This document shows positions 36,156 to 49,500 of a DNA stretch of 64,000 nt, in pieces. Under the pieces are notes generated by a model. The model was not told where the DNA came from. It made no database searches and saw only the letters and a list, made by a program, of their open reading frames with translations. How positions within the stretch are numbered: position 1 is the first letter of the stretch; every line of letters begins with the position of its first letter. The position numbers were made by a program, and so were the translations under genes. The stretch comes from Balanoglossus misakiensis (Eukaryota; Hemichordata). The DNA is taken from positions 2,046,001 to 2,110,000 of the forward strand of contig CM082595.2 of assembly GCA_040954595.2 (NCBI GenBank), written 5' to 3'.

Positions 36156-37021
36156 GTAAGGTTAACCCATCATATTGTCCGATCGCATTTACGTGGTCTC
36201 GATTGCTTGTGGGCGACTTTTTCGAGACCCACGTGAGGGGAGATGATGGTTACCGGTGCCATTGCATTGTGATAAAACTGTGTTTACATGGCCGGAGAAT
36301 TTACAAGTTGTAATCCTGATGATCCAGATTGTCGCGCTAAACTGTCATACCGAGATATACGAAAGTGCAAGTAATCGGCCTCGTGTAATTTACCCAACAC
36401 ACCTCAGCAAACCATATAATGTGCAGTGAACTTGACCAACGGCCATGTTGACTGATACCATGGTAACATTGCTATGGCAATGTCATCAATAGTGTGTGTC
36501 TTATGGAATACTATTACGGGTTTGCGGGTTTGGTAGGGTTTCATACCATTTACTGAAGAAAACTCGCAGACACTGACAATGTACACCTTCCATTATGAAC
36601 TGAATTGTAATATTTCCAAGAACACGGCGTTCTCCATCAGTTACTATGTCAACAAGATGCGGACAAAGGGCTATCCTTATAGGGTCAACTCCAGGTCAAC
36701 GACTTACGTAAATTGTGTGACGTCTCTATGTTCCAAGAATGCAGAGCGTCATTGACCAATCACAAGTGTTGTGGTCCACCAGCTTCATGTGTGGGGAAAG
36801 TAATTGACCAATCAGAATCATCAGGGTCTAAATTAGCCAAACAGTGACAATTGACAATCAATATCCCAGTCAGACAGCCAAGCCCTTATTTGCATATGAT
36901 TATAAAGTGTGGGTGTTAATTTACAGTGCCTGAGTTGTTAGGTAAGATAAAATAATTGTATTTTTGGGCATGAAAACTATATTTTAATACTCTACAGTTT
37001 GACTGCAAAAGATATCAAAAG

Positions 37022-37556
37022 ATGAAGACAGAACAGACAGCAAACTACACCTCAAAGCTGGTAGCTTTTAACAATGCCAGCATCAAGGCTCTGGAAAGTG
37101 ACGTCAATGATTTTGGCAGTGAATCCATCTTTGGTGGAACGTGCAGAGGTAAGATGGGACATGTGTGTCACAGTGTGTGATGTGTTTCTTTCATATAATG
37201 AGTTATCTGCAACCTTATTTATTCCTCCAGAAAAAAATACAATACAACCAAAGGATGATTTAAAACTTATAAAATACAATTTTCTTGGCAGGTGGAAAAT
37301 GGGCGTGGCTGGTCCGAGGCCAATCATTAGAGGTTGTTCACTCATCAAGTGGGGAAAGACAAGCAGCGTGGTGTTTCGGGGGAGATGATAAAGCCAGAAT
37401 AACATGCGTCAAGGAATACAACTTTAACAATTGTACCAAACTGTTAGTGGGTTTGCAATTGGGATCTGAAGGAATGCTGTGTCTCTTTAACCCCAATACT
37501 TCGAGGGTCACCATGGCAGTGAACATCCCTCATAAGGTAGGTTACCATGGTGGCAA

Positions 37557-37588
<32 letters not shown>

Positions 37589-40500
37589 AATTAATCAGCA
37601 TTTGTATGTTTCCCATTCTCCAGGTAACCTCAGTTGAGCCAATCACAAATCTTGGTGGTATAGGAGCTCCAAACTACATGCTGTCTCCACATTTACAGCT
37701 GTATTTTGGCATTGTTGCCGTGGGAACAGGAAGAGGCTATGTGTATTTAATTGACATGAGATTAGATGAGGTCGGTGCACTTTCAGACGAGACTGCTCCA
37801 TCAGGCATTCAGCTGATCTCTGTCAAGTCACAAGACGTTGCACAGAGTCGATTAAACGCCGCAAGACGAGGAGAACACCTTGCAATGTTGTTAGATGGTG
37901 AGTGACACATTTAACCCTCTCACCCCCAGTTCCCTCTTTAGAGGTCCAATCTAACCATAGAAAGCACTGGGTTTGGACTAAACCATGGTGGTGAAAGGGT
38001 TAACCCATTGTTGAAGTTATAAGACATTTTTATCCCAGTGATTTGTAACGTGCATTGTCTCTCCCCTCATACTACCACACAGAGCGCAGTCACAAGAGAA
38101 GTTCCTTCAATTTCCGGGACCAAGATGGTGAAACACTTCGCAGTTACTACGCTTCTGAGGTGGATGTGACTTCGCTGTCTTTCGTTAAACAGATTGGCAG
38201 TCTTGCCGTTGGATTTAGCTTTGGATGCTTTCAGATTTGGGATCTAATTGGACCATTATTAGAGTAAGACAGTTTTACAATCTCTAAGCACCCTTGATGA
38301 TGTCCAGTAATTTTCAATCACCAAGTGTTTTTAAGTTCATCAGTTTCAAAATATGACATGTGCCTAAATAGTGCAACAAAATGTATTCTCACAAACAGTG
38401 TGCTCTCTAATAAACGTAATTATTAAAAGCTTTGAGTCAATTTGAGTCAGCCCTATACCTTTGCATGTAGTGTGGATTATTTTCTGAGTCACCAGTGAGT
38501 TTGTTGAGTCAGTGGCACATCATGTTGGCTTAGAGGGAACACTGCTCACAAATACTGTAATGCTGAATTTCTGATCTTTTCGTTACAGCTATGCTAGTCC
38601 CCCAGAAAAGAATTCATCTGCAGTAACCAACTTTGCGTATCAAGAACCGGATGATGATCCGAGGTATTTCTGTTTCATGTGGGTGTGCAAGGGACCTGTA
38701 TGCACGGATTCTAGGTGAGCCAAGTTTCTCTCCTGTCAGTAAATTTTGTAGTCTTTCTGGTTCGCACCCTGTTGAGTCGGGCATTTTACCTGTCAATTAT
38801 TTTGTGCAAACAACAATCAAAAGACAATTTCAGCCAGTCACTTGATAACCAATTCTGTGTTTCCATTCCAGTCAAGATGTTCCAGTGTCATTGTATTTAT
38901 TTCAACTCTCCTTTGATGAAAAACGACAGCATGAAAATCACGGACATCAATACAAGGTCAGTGTGATCTTCAAGCTTTCCCTGCTTTGTTTACGTACCAG
39001 TAGTGCATCAGCATGTACATGTACTTGCAGTCCTTCATTGTAGAATTGTAGATTCATTGCAAGATTTGGAATGTTGTTCAGTAACTATCATACCAGTTGT
39101 TGCTATTCAAAAACAGTGCAAAACATGGATCACTGGTGTCATGAGATGATGAGAAATATGTATGTTTAGAATCTCTTTTCAGTGAGCATTTCCAAGTAAA
39201 GCAGTTATTCCTATATGGTCCCATATGTGTGGTCCTAAGACTGGTGATACTAGTATTAAATAATTGTAAAATATTTTATTTCTGACAACTTTCAGGGTTT
39301 GCATGACTGCACACCACGGTTCATTCACAATGTAACGAGCGACGTGTATTGCACCGATGCCAGCAGTTCTGTTGGTAGTCGTATCTTCTCATGTTATACT
39401 TTGGAGAATGAATTCCCGGTTGACATGCTGAAACAAGAAGATTCATTGATAGAAGATACTGGTTAGTATTGTCTGTACAGTTGGTGTGTCTGGCTTAGAA
39501 ATCAGATTAATCTGGTGTCTTAATAAATTGAGTTTTAGATAGGGAATTAACCACAGCGAGGTTCTTAGATAGGGAATTAACCACAGCGAGGTTCTTAGAT
39601 AGGGAATTAATCACAGCGAGGTTCTTAGATAGGGAATAAACCACAGCGAGGTTCTTAGATAGGGAATAAACCACAGCGAGGTTCTTAGATAGGGAATAAA
39701 CCACAGCGAGGTTCTTACATAGGGAATTAACCACAGCGAGGTTCTTAGATAGGGAATTAATCACAGCGAGGTTCTTAGATAGGGAATTAACCACAGCGAG
39801 GTTCTTAGATAGGGAATTAACCACAGCGAGGTTCTTAGATAGGGAATTAACCACAGCGAGGTTCTTAGATAGGGAATTAACCACAGCGAGGTTCTTAGAT
39901 AGGGAATTAACCACAGCGAGGTTCTTAGATAGGGAATTAATCACAGCGAGGTTCTTAGATAGGGAATTAACCACAGCGAGGTTCTTAGATAGGGAATTAA
40001 CCACAGCGAGGTTCTTAGATAGGGAATTAACCACAGCGAGGTTCTTAGATAGGGAATTAACCACAGCGAGGTTCTTAGATAGGGAATTAACCACAGCGAG
40101 GTTCTTAGATACATGTAGGTGAAATATGGAACAGATCTCTACATGTTTATGTAATCATATTGAGAATGGCAAAGCAATAAAAAACAGCTATCTTTTGGGA
40201 TATGTATCCTCATAGCTTCGCTGTCTATATCCTGATAGAGAATGGCAAAGCAATAAAAACAGCTATCTTTTGGGATATTTATCCTCATAGCTTCGCTGTC
40301 TGTACCCTGATAGATAACATCGCTTTTTCTACAACATTTCTAGGTAACAGAAAAGATCTCAGCCTGACACTTTTTGCATGGGAAGCTCCCTCTAGTGGTG
40401 CAGGATCACCAACCAGTTGTTTTCTAGGATTGTTTGATCTGAATCGCTGGTACCACGCGCAGATGCCGACATCAGTGAGGTGAGTAGTTATAAAATGAAA

Positions 40501-43500
40501 ACAGACTTCCATGTTTAACCCCTTTTACAACCATGGTTTGGTCCAAACATTTCATGTTTTCTAATCTATTTTTTATTGACAGTCAATCAAGAAATGCGCA
40601 CGAAATTTGTTCGTACTTTGCGTTCTGCTCATTGGAAAGTGTCATGGAGACTGCAGCTCCTGATGTTTTGCTTGTAAGTGGAATCTTTCCTCCAATAATA
40701 CTACCCCAAAATGTAATCTGGTCCCGAGTGAACTACATGTAAGTGTATTTGCTCTAGGATGCTGCCACTATAATCATATTCTTACTTAAGTATTCTCTGG
40801 CAAACTCACATAATTTATCGCTGTGAAAATAAGTTTATATTTTTTACAAAAAGAACATTTCAACATTTAAAATTGTTTTGTTCTTTCCTTTTCTAGGACG
40901 TTTATGTCAAACCTTACGACATCTCCAAATTCAAGTCGTGTATTACCCCTGCCCCAGAGCAGCACTTCTACCCATCTGCCTCCAGTTTTACTGCATGCTG
41001 TGTGTTGGAGACTGGGGTAGTCAAAGCAGAGTTCCTGGGTTCTCAAAGACAAGTAAGTTCGTGTTGACAATATGTAACTGTTTTCCATTTTCATGACCTG
41101 TGTGTCACCTTACATTCTGGCTTCTGTTTGTTAAAAATAATTTCATTTAGAGCATCAAATTGGCAACTTAACTTGCTATTTGACTTTTAGTTTGTGAGAA
41201 TGGGTATGATGTCCTTAATACACATCTTAATTGAAAGATGATGTCAACACTATTGTATATTTCAGGTGTTGTCTAATATGGGAAAAGTGGGGCCTCCAAT
41301 CTTACAAGATCCAAAGGAATACTTCAATATGTGTTGGCTTGCTGGACTTCTGCCAAGAAGCATGGACCAGCCGGCACCTAGTATCCCTGTGGTAAGTCTT
41401 ATCTAGTCCACCCCTGTGTCATAATATACAAGTCCAAGCACACTACTGAAAGCAATAAGACTAGTCCATGGTAAAACGGCATAGAGGTGGGGATTTATCA
41501 CATAGGTCGATATAACATAACAACCAGACAACAGAACTACATATAATATCCAGTTTTCTTGACAAAATTCTTTTCTGCAGGTCTTGTACTGTGAATTTAA
41601 CCCAGTGTATCTTTTCGCTGTCCCTAGCAACTGCAACGAGATGCACTATTCACTGTAGCTCTGGAGAATAACATGGTTGATTTCCTGGTCTCCTGTATCA
41701 CTATGTGGAGCGAAGGAGGTGAGAACTATTACTACCCATACATGTATATCTGTCTATCTATTCTATATATCTGTCTATCTATTCTAGCTATCTAGCTAGA
41801 AAACTTGTGTAGCACCAATCTCCATGTGGTCTGGGAAAGGTCTAATTGTGTGTATGTGGAAATGTCCTTCTTTTCCAGGATTATCGTCTGGCTGTACTTT
41901 ACGGACAATCCTGGATTGGGCCTGGAATAAAGTTGCCAACATCAAGGAATCCATTGACAGAGTCTGCATGCCTCTCTATGATGGCTACGGAACTCACCTG
42001 GATAAACAGTCGACTCAGTTGTTGGACCATCATGCATTGCATTTACACCACATGGTGTTGGTCTTCCAGGCACTGTTGGATCAGTCAGCACCCACCACTG
42101 AACAAGGTAAGTGGCTGGCATCTCGTTTAGATTATATTCCAAACGGTACTTGCAATCCAGTGTGATGAGACAAAGCAAGTCAGGTTGGAACATGTTTTAG
42201 ACGGGGTGTACAGTACCTTTCTGTGCCATCATTAATTGTGTGTGAAAAATTCTCTTTATTAAGTCAACAGAAAATACATTTAAGATGTCTACCAGCCTCC
42301 TGGCAATCAAATAAATCTTTTTTTATGGCAACATGTAATATTTACCAAAGCATTCAAAATGTTTCAGAGTGGTATATATTTAACTTTCACATTATCAGCA
42401 AAAGTCAATCTTTGGCCAGAGTTTCTGAAAGATTGTCCCATACGGATTAAAACCTGTGTCCATTGGTTGCCGTCACTTTGCAAAGTTTCTGTAATCGCTA
42501 CCAGGTTGTCTATGCCAATGTCAAGGCTCTGAAGACTTGTAAGATCGTCGAACAAACCAGGTGGCAGTTGTGTCAGATTGTTGTAACTCAAGTCGAGTTG
42601 TAAAAGTGAAGTCAGTCCAGTGAGTGAGCCCTTCCTAAGTTCTCTCATGTTGTTTCCACTTAAGTCTAAGATCTCCACAGTTTCCAGTAATTCAAAAACA
42701 TCAGCTTTCACTTCGTGTAGATCATTGCTGTTGATTCGGAGCTCTTTCAGGATGTCCAATCCAGAATCGATGGTGTTGACGACATTGAAGCAGTTATTGA
42801 AGTCTGATATGTCATTCCCATTCAGATTTAAAACATGTAAACTGATTAATCCGGTGAAAGCAAACTCATCGATGACTGAAATATCATTAAAACTGACATC
42901 GAGCAAGGCAAGGTTCGTGAGACTGACAAAATTGTCCATTTTCAGATCAACAAGCTTGTTGTGTTGTAGTTTTAACTCCTCCAGACTTGACAATGAATCA
43001 AAAGTGGCTTTCTCGACGGATGTGATCTCATTGGCACTGAGGTCCAAAATTTCCAAGGAACTTAATGAATCAAACAGATCGTTGTGGATAGAAATAATTA
43101 TGTTTCCATGGAAATTTAATATCTTTAAATCATTCAAACCAGCAAAGAGATCTGGTGGCAGGATGCATAGCTTATTGTGGCTAAAATCCAAAGTCTCAAT
43201 TTTGTTGCAGTTTTCGAATAACTTCTCGGGCAGTAATGTTAGCGAGTTATAACTGAAGTCTGCATTGAGTAAGTCTACAGTTTGCTGCAGTGAATTCTCA
43301 TGGATGATGTTGAGTATGTTTTCGCTGAAATGAAGAGATTCCAGGTGGTCGAATTCCAGGTCGTCTTCCAAGATTTCTGCGATGTAGTTTCTGGAAAGAT
43401 CTAAGACTTTGACAGCAGTGGGTATTGTGTTGGGGACGCTTTGTAGCCCTGCGTCGCTGCAGTTGACGATTTTTTCAGTGGACATAACACAGGTGCAATT

Positions 43501-46500
43501 CACCGGGCAGCCAGTGGATAGGTACTGCTGGTGGAGCAGGAGGAAAAGCCAAGTCCACTCAACTGAAAATGGGTGCATTGTTGTCATCATGAATGTTGAT
43601 TTCTGGGAGGAGAAAAAGAACAAATTCAAAGTCAGAAAGAACAATTCACGAAACATAGTATTAGTAGCATTATACACACAGTGACTGACACTGCACAATA
43701 GTGGTACATTTGTATGTCTGTCAGCTCACTGAAAGACAAGATAAAATACACACAGTGTATTTTAGAGAATGGTGCAAACAGTTTCTATGTCAGTTTAAAG
43801 ACACCATAGTTTCTTCCTGTAATGTATTGACATAGTACTTTAATTTCCTGTCACTGATTTTGAATACGAACTCTTGGGAGAAAAAAATGTGTCATTTCTC
43901 CTTTTCTGAAACTCCTTATTCAACACAGTAAACAGAGAGGGAAAAAATCGATTTTAACTTCCTTTTTGTATTTAAATACAAATGGGAGCTTATGGGAACA
44001 ATGAACAAAAGATTACTTTATATATTAAAATACATTTGTCAAGGTAGCCAAAAATTACAATCCATCCATTGTGTTAATAAGGCGAGTTTGAACTTTGAGC
44101 ATTTAGCCAATCGATTGAGTTGCAGTTTTTCTTATAGACTGTTCCCAATATGGCCTATTGGTTGAAAGACTCCATCAGTTGGCAGCAGGGGTGACTAGCT
44201 GAAAAATGTATTACTACAGTGATTTCATTCTCATGTCTCGTTGGTCGGAAAACATGTTAATATTAACAAACACCATGTTTGCTTTTTTATGAGACACCTT
44301 GGAAATAAATGGCATGTCTGTTACATAATCTATTAGTTTTAGTGGGTAAATACAGAAATGTGCTTGTTATAGACTGTATCCATGGAGACATCTTTTTTTT
44401 GCCATTTTGTAAAACTCCCAATGCTAGTCTCTGTATTCAGTCAGTAATATAATGTAAACTAACCCCTACTGTCAGCTCATTTACTAATAGGTTTGATATT
44501 TCAATAACATCATTGATTTGCTTGTGTCAATTGCACCGGGAAAAGGAAAAAGAAAACGATGAAATTCCGGTCTCCCACCAACCGGAGCTTAAAATAAATT
44601 TTGCAAACATGTGAATATCGGGAAATTATGAAGTAATCTCAAGGTTTAAATTGTTTTCCTGGCAGAGTTATTCATATTCAACAACCATAAATATGATATG
44701 TGAATTTCCACGCGTGTTAAAATTGTAACATGCATTTGTCCTGATATACTGTGTTTACATGTTTCTTGAAATGAATTTTGAGGTTTTGTCTGTGATATCA
44801 ATACCGTTGACAGTGGGGAATGTGAGAAAATAATTCCTAAGAAACCTATGACTGTTTTCAATACCTTGAAACTTTTGATACTGTGTACTTACATGTTTAG
44901 GACTACTCCTTGAGGTATCCAGTTACACGCAAAACTACCCCAGTCTACGGAAATTATTGATTCCACTGAAATCATTAATGCTAGAATATTTGCTCTGCAT
45001 GTCACATGATATATACTGCCTGCCACTGCTCTGCTGGAGTTCTACTGTTGGTGTACACACTATGTATAGTGTGTATGTGTGTGTGCCTATGAGCCAAAGT
45101 CCTGGTGATGTCACACTGATCATGTGATCACTAATAACCAATCAACTGTCCATGAGCCAAAGTCCTGGTGATCATGTGATCACCAATAACCAATCAACTG
45201 TGAGGGATGTGCTATGGTGCTAAGAATATGTAGGGTTCGCTCTGAATGCTTCTTTCTTGTGTAACTATGTATATATTGATCATTTTTGGGATTATGCTGT
45301 GATCCTTTTAGGTTTAGGAGCATTAAAGAAAACATACAATTCTGAAACCAGGCTTCATTCCAGATTTTCTTACTTAAATACTGCTACGGCATCATCGTTT
45401 TATGGCATATACAACCAATTTGTGAATTCTGTATAATTTCAAATCAGGCAGTTAGTGACAAAATATATCAGAAGAAACAGTGATGTCTGTTTGCTTAAAT
45501 CAATATTTCATCACCTGCTCTAAGTAAGATTATTGACTTTGTCATGATGTTCTGTAAAGATGACTTCTAACCAAGATAAAAAGATTTTTGACTTTCGTTT
45601 CAAATAATTCCCATGAAGCAGTCATTAGGTGTCACTGAAATCTGAAAAAGCAAGTGTTTATAAATGAACAAACATAATGCACATTCATGTCAGTGCAACG
45701 ATACAATCCATGGTACTATATAGACAGGATTAGCAACAGCTGTTGGCTTCGGAAGGGCTATTTAATATATATTTGCCAGTGTTGACTTTATCTTTTGTAC
45801 CTCTGCCCTGGTTTTGCCAGTTCCGAAGCTCATTATGAGAATAAAACGAAATTTATGACACGTAGCATTTGAAATTTATTGCTCTCTGCAAAGGCGATCT
45901 GGAAAGTTGAAATGGCTTCCAATATGGTCCCTTTTATCCCCTCACCAACCAAACGACTCACCCCTGTTTCAAATGGATGGATCCAACCTCACTATTCAAA
46001 GCAATGAAATTTGGTCATACATAAAATGTAAGAGGGGTGTTTTGATTCTGAAAATGGGGACATTGTACTTTGAGTTATGAGAGTGTATCTGAACTCTTTT
46101 GTGTGAAAAATAGGTTTTGGAAAGATTAATGGTGTCGCAACCATTATCTTTTAAACAGAGTCACATTGAAACTCGTATTTGGGAACAAATAATATCTGAC
46201 GTTCAAAACAGGAGAAATCTTTTAAAGCACAAATTTGTGACAGTCGCAAGCCCACAATAAAATCACCAAAATAATTTCTGTATATTTGTGAATTTTTTTC
46301 AAACATATTGCAAAATAAAATAAAATATATGAAATTATATGTGAGCATGCTAAAATTAACACATATTGAAAAATTGGAAATTTGCTGCTACATGTTAGTT
46401 AATAAATGAGGATTATCACCTGTGTTTGGTTGCTATGCATATTTTCAAGCAGGATTTTTAAATATCTGATTTGATCAAATGGCACATTGTTCTGATCTAC

Positions 46501-49500
46501 TTTTCAATTTTAGAATAGTCGCATCTCTTTATTTATTGCTGGTTGTGATGTTGATATTAAGTGGCTTTGTATTATGGGAATAATTGGTATCATTTATTAG
46601 TTTCTGCTTATGTGTGAGTTTTATGACGAGATCGAGTCTTGAGTGTGCTATTGATTCAAAATGAAAAGCAAGTGAGATTTGTATTGTGGCGAATACAGCC
46701 CGCTGGGAACGTTACTTATTCATTTCTAAAACAACATTATTACTAAAACTGCTCTTTAAATAAACTTCTTTAAATAAGCTTTCTCCACTGTCATGAGAAT
46801 CAAATTATTATGGAAAGAGGATTGAGAATGTTGTCATGGCGACTATTCAGTTATTTTTGCACTGTTCTGTTAAATAGCAAAATCCTGTTCGATCTCCGCC
46901 ATTGTATTGCATGTACAATGTAGAGTCTTATGAAATGTCAGAAATTCTCATTTTGCTGTAGACATATTTACTCTGAACAGTCGCTGATAAAAGTGAATGG
47001 GGTACTTTATACGTCCTCAGTATATTCATGAAAGCAACTGACCAGAGAAAATATTTAGATGAATAAGAAGAAACTGGATTCCTGGAAATGTTTTCAGTTT
47101 AAGTTATAGTGTCTTCATTGTCAGTATACAAGAGTGTTGAAAACTTTTCATTCGCCGGTATATGGACATAATCTGTGAGTGATTTGGTGAAGTTCATGTA
47201 CTCTGTCTCACTTGGAGTTGAATCATTTTCTAAGATGGAACACTGAATCTTGAACCCCATTTGACAACAAACTCATCACCCGTAGTCAAACACTAACATT
47301 AAACAAGATTTATTTTTTCACATTCACTTATCAGTACAGATTTGTTGCTTGAGTGAATACACGTCAGTCTATTTGTTTAAAACAGGCTTTGTTTTGGGGA
47401 AAACTGATCAGAATCTTTTTTAAGTGTTTAGAATTCCGGTTTACTGATTAAAATCGCGGTATTGGTTGATTTATGATCTAGAGTTTGTTGAGTGGTTATA
47501 TCACGCCAAGTAGCTGTAGTGGTCACTTCATGATTTCCCCATTGCTTTCAAAGACTCAATTAATCGTTTTGAATTATACAGTTTAGATTGTCCTGTCGCG
47601 TTAGCGCACAGGCGATGTCAAATCGAGACTGTTTTAATGTCTTTTAGTTAAGAGAGGGAGAGATGAGATTTTTTAAAGAAGGGTAAGATTTTGCCTTCAG
47701 CACCGACCATGCTTGATTCTAATTCCAGTGGAGTTCTGATGGAATGATTGATGAGAATTATATACATTATTATTGATCATGAAACGACGCTGTTAGAATC
47801 AAACGCGACAACTGTGCTCGCCTTGACGGGGGATAAACCTGCTTCAGTCTCTTTAACCCTTTTTGATTGCAAATTTCCTTTCTGTTATGAGATGCAGAAG
47901 TGAGTCTTTCAGAGATGGTTTTGAGATTTCCTTTTATCCTTTGGAGGAAATGTTCGATTGTGTTGCAGGTTTTTAACTAAAATTACTTCAAAATGGCGTG
48001 TATATTTCTGTAACTTATATTATAAAAATAGAACATGAACCTAGGATATAGATCATGTATAATGACTTCCCTTTGAATGTATTGGCGTAGTTAAAATGCC
48101 ACCTTTATAATGAGTCGCCATTAAATGCATGTAGTTTCACTAACAAGACTGTCAGCAATAACGCGAGAAAACAGAATTATAAGAGAAATGTGAGAGTCCT
48201 GAAGGTGCGGAAAATAAAATAGGTAGCTCGAGTCTGGTTAATTTAACCCTTTCACCCCTCGTTCCCTGTTTAGAGGTCCGACCTTACCATAGAAAACCAA
48301 TGGTTTGGACTGAACCATGGCAGTGAAAGGTGTGTTTGTGTCTCAGGTGTTCCATCTCAGAAATAAATTGCCAGTCTGGTGTACAATGTACAAGAGACGT
48401 ACCTGTCATTCCGTTCACCCTGTGGTGCAAATCCAGCGCTATTATAATTCTGAAAGGTCCCCCCCCCCCTCCCCTCACTCCTTTACACGAAGTGAGGTGA
48501 TATTTACGTAACCTGTAGAAACACATATTGTATTGATGCAGTCTGGAAACTGCGAATACATTAAGATATCGCCCCATCCTCTCAGAATGAATAAGAAAAA
48601 TAAAATATGTCTCTTTCCCCGATAATACTGTCACGCCAGTTTCGATAATGAATAAAACATCTGACTTCTTTCATAGCGTAACTGAAGAAACACAGGATAA
48701 AATTTATGAATAATAATGAATTTTAATATTCACCATAGAAAAGTTAAAGCTTTAGGTATTATTGAAAACATTTTCTGTTCACTTTGATGAAAGGTTTTCT
48801 TATAAAAATAAGCAGTTATTATATATTTACCTGTGTACCATCAGTGCTGGCATGGGTTGTATAGTTGAATGTTTTGATGTCCAGGAAAGTCGGGCTGAAA
48901 TGTTCGAGCAGCGCAGAAAAAGGGCATGTTGGTAACCTCAGGTCAGGACGAACTAAACTGCACTCCCCCAGTCGGAGGGAATTAGTGATTGTGATAAGAA
49001 CGGCTACCCCGAGGGACGAAAAACACTTTTGCTATTAACCACAAAGCTAGGAGGTCCCTTTGAATTAAACCGCTATGCGATACTGTTGTTCCACTGTCTT
49101 CCAAACATTCTGTTTGCATCAGGGTTACGTGTGTGTCAGGGGTCAAACCAAGGGTCAATGAAGGCATTCAGGCCAGGGTGTCACATTATTGACTTTGGAA
49201 AACCAATGAGAAATTTGTGAATATTTTGTTTGATGTTTGGCAGAGGTTATCAGAACGTAGCCACTATAGATCATCGTAACTGTCTCACTCTATTTCTGTT
49301 TATGTGGGTCCAATATGAATAATGTAAAAAAAACAGCATGAGATCATAGCTAAGCAAATATACACATTGGTTGATGACATCTATGGTTATACATATACAA
49401 TTGATCAACTCAGACATTTCATTCTGAGCTTTGCACCACTGTAGGATCGGACCCAAATTCTTCAACCAAGTGCCCAGAACAGATTTGCAAATACTATGTA

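Noticed and set aside
35057-36313. Several 60-115 residue frames around the ELYS promoter
   Set aside because: CpG-rich DNA has fewer stop codons by chance. No homology, and no supported start or splice signals.
39507-40094. A 195-residue minus-strand frame of repeated NSLSKNLAVV
   Set aside because: It is the translation of the 30-bp intronic minisatellite; unit length divisible by three keeps it open. No start context, splice partner or unique sequence.
39541-40110. CRISPR-like regular repeats
   Set aside because: Units abut with no spacers, and the setting is an animal intron.
43591-43698. N-terminal 36-residue extension of LRR protein 1
   Set aside because: It reads through a splice acceptor with a clear pyrimidine tract (ending 43603). 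The signal peptide begins at the methionines after it.
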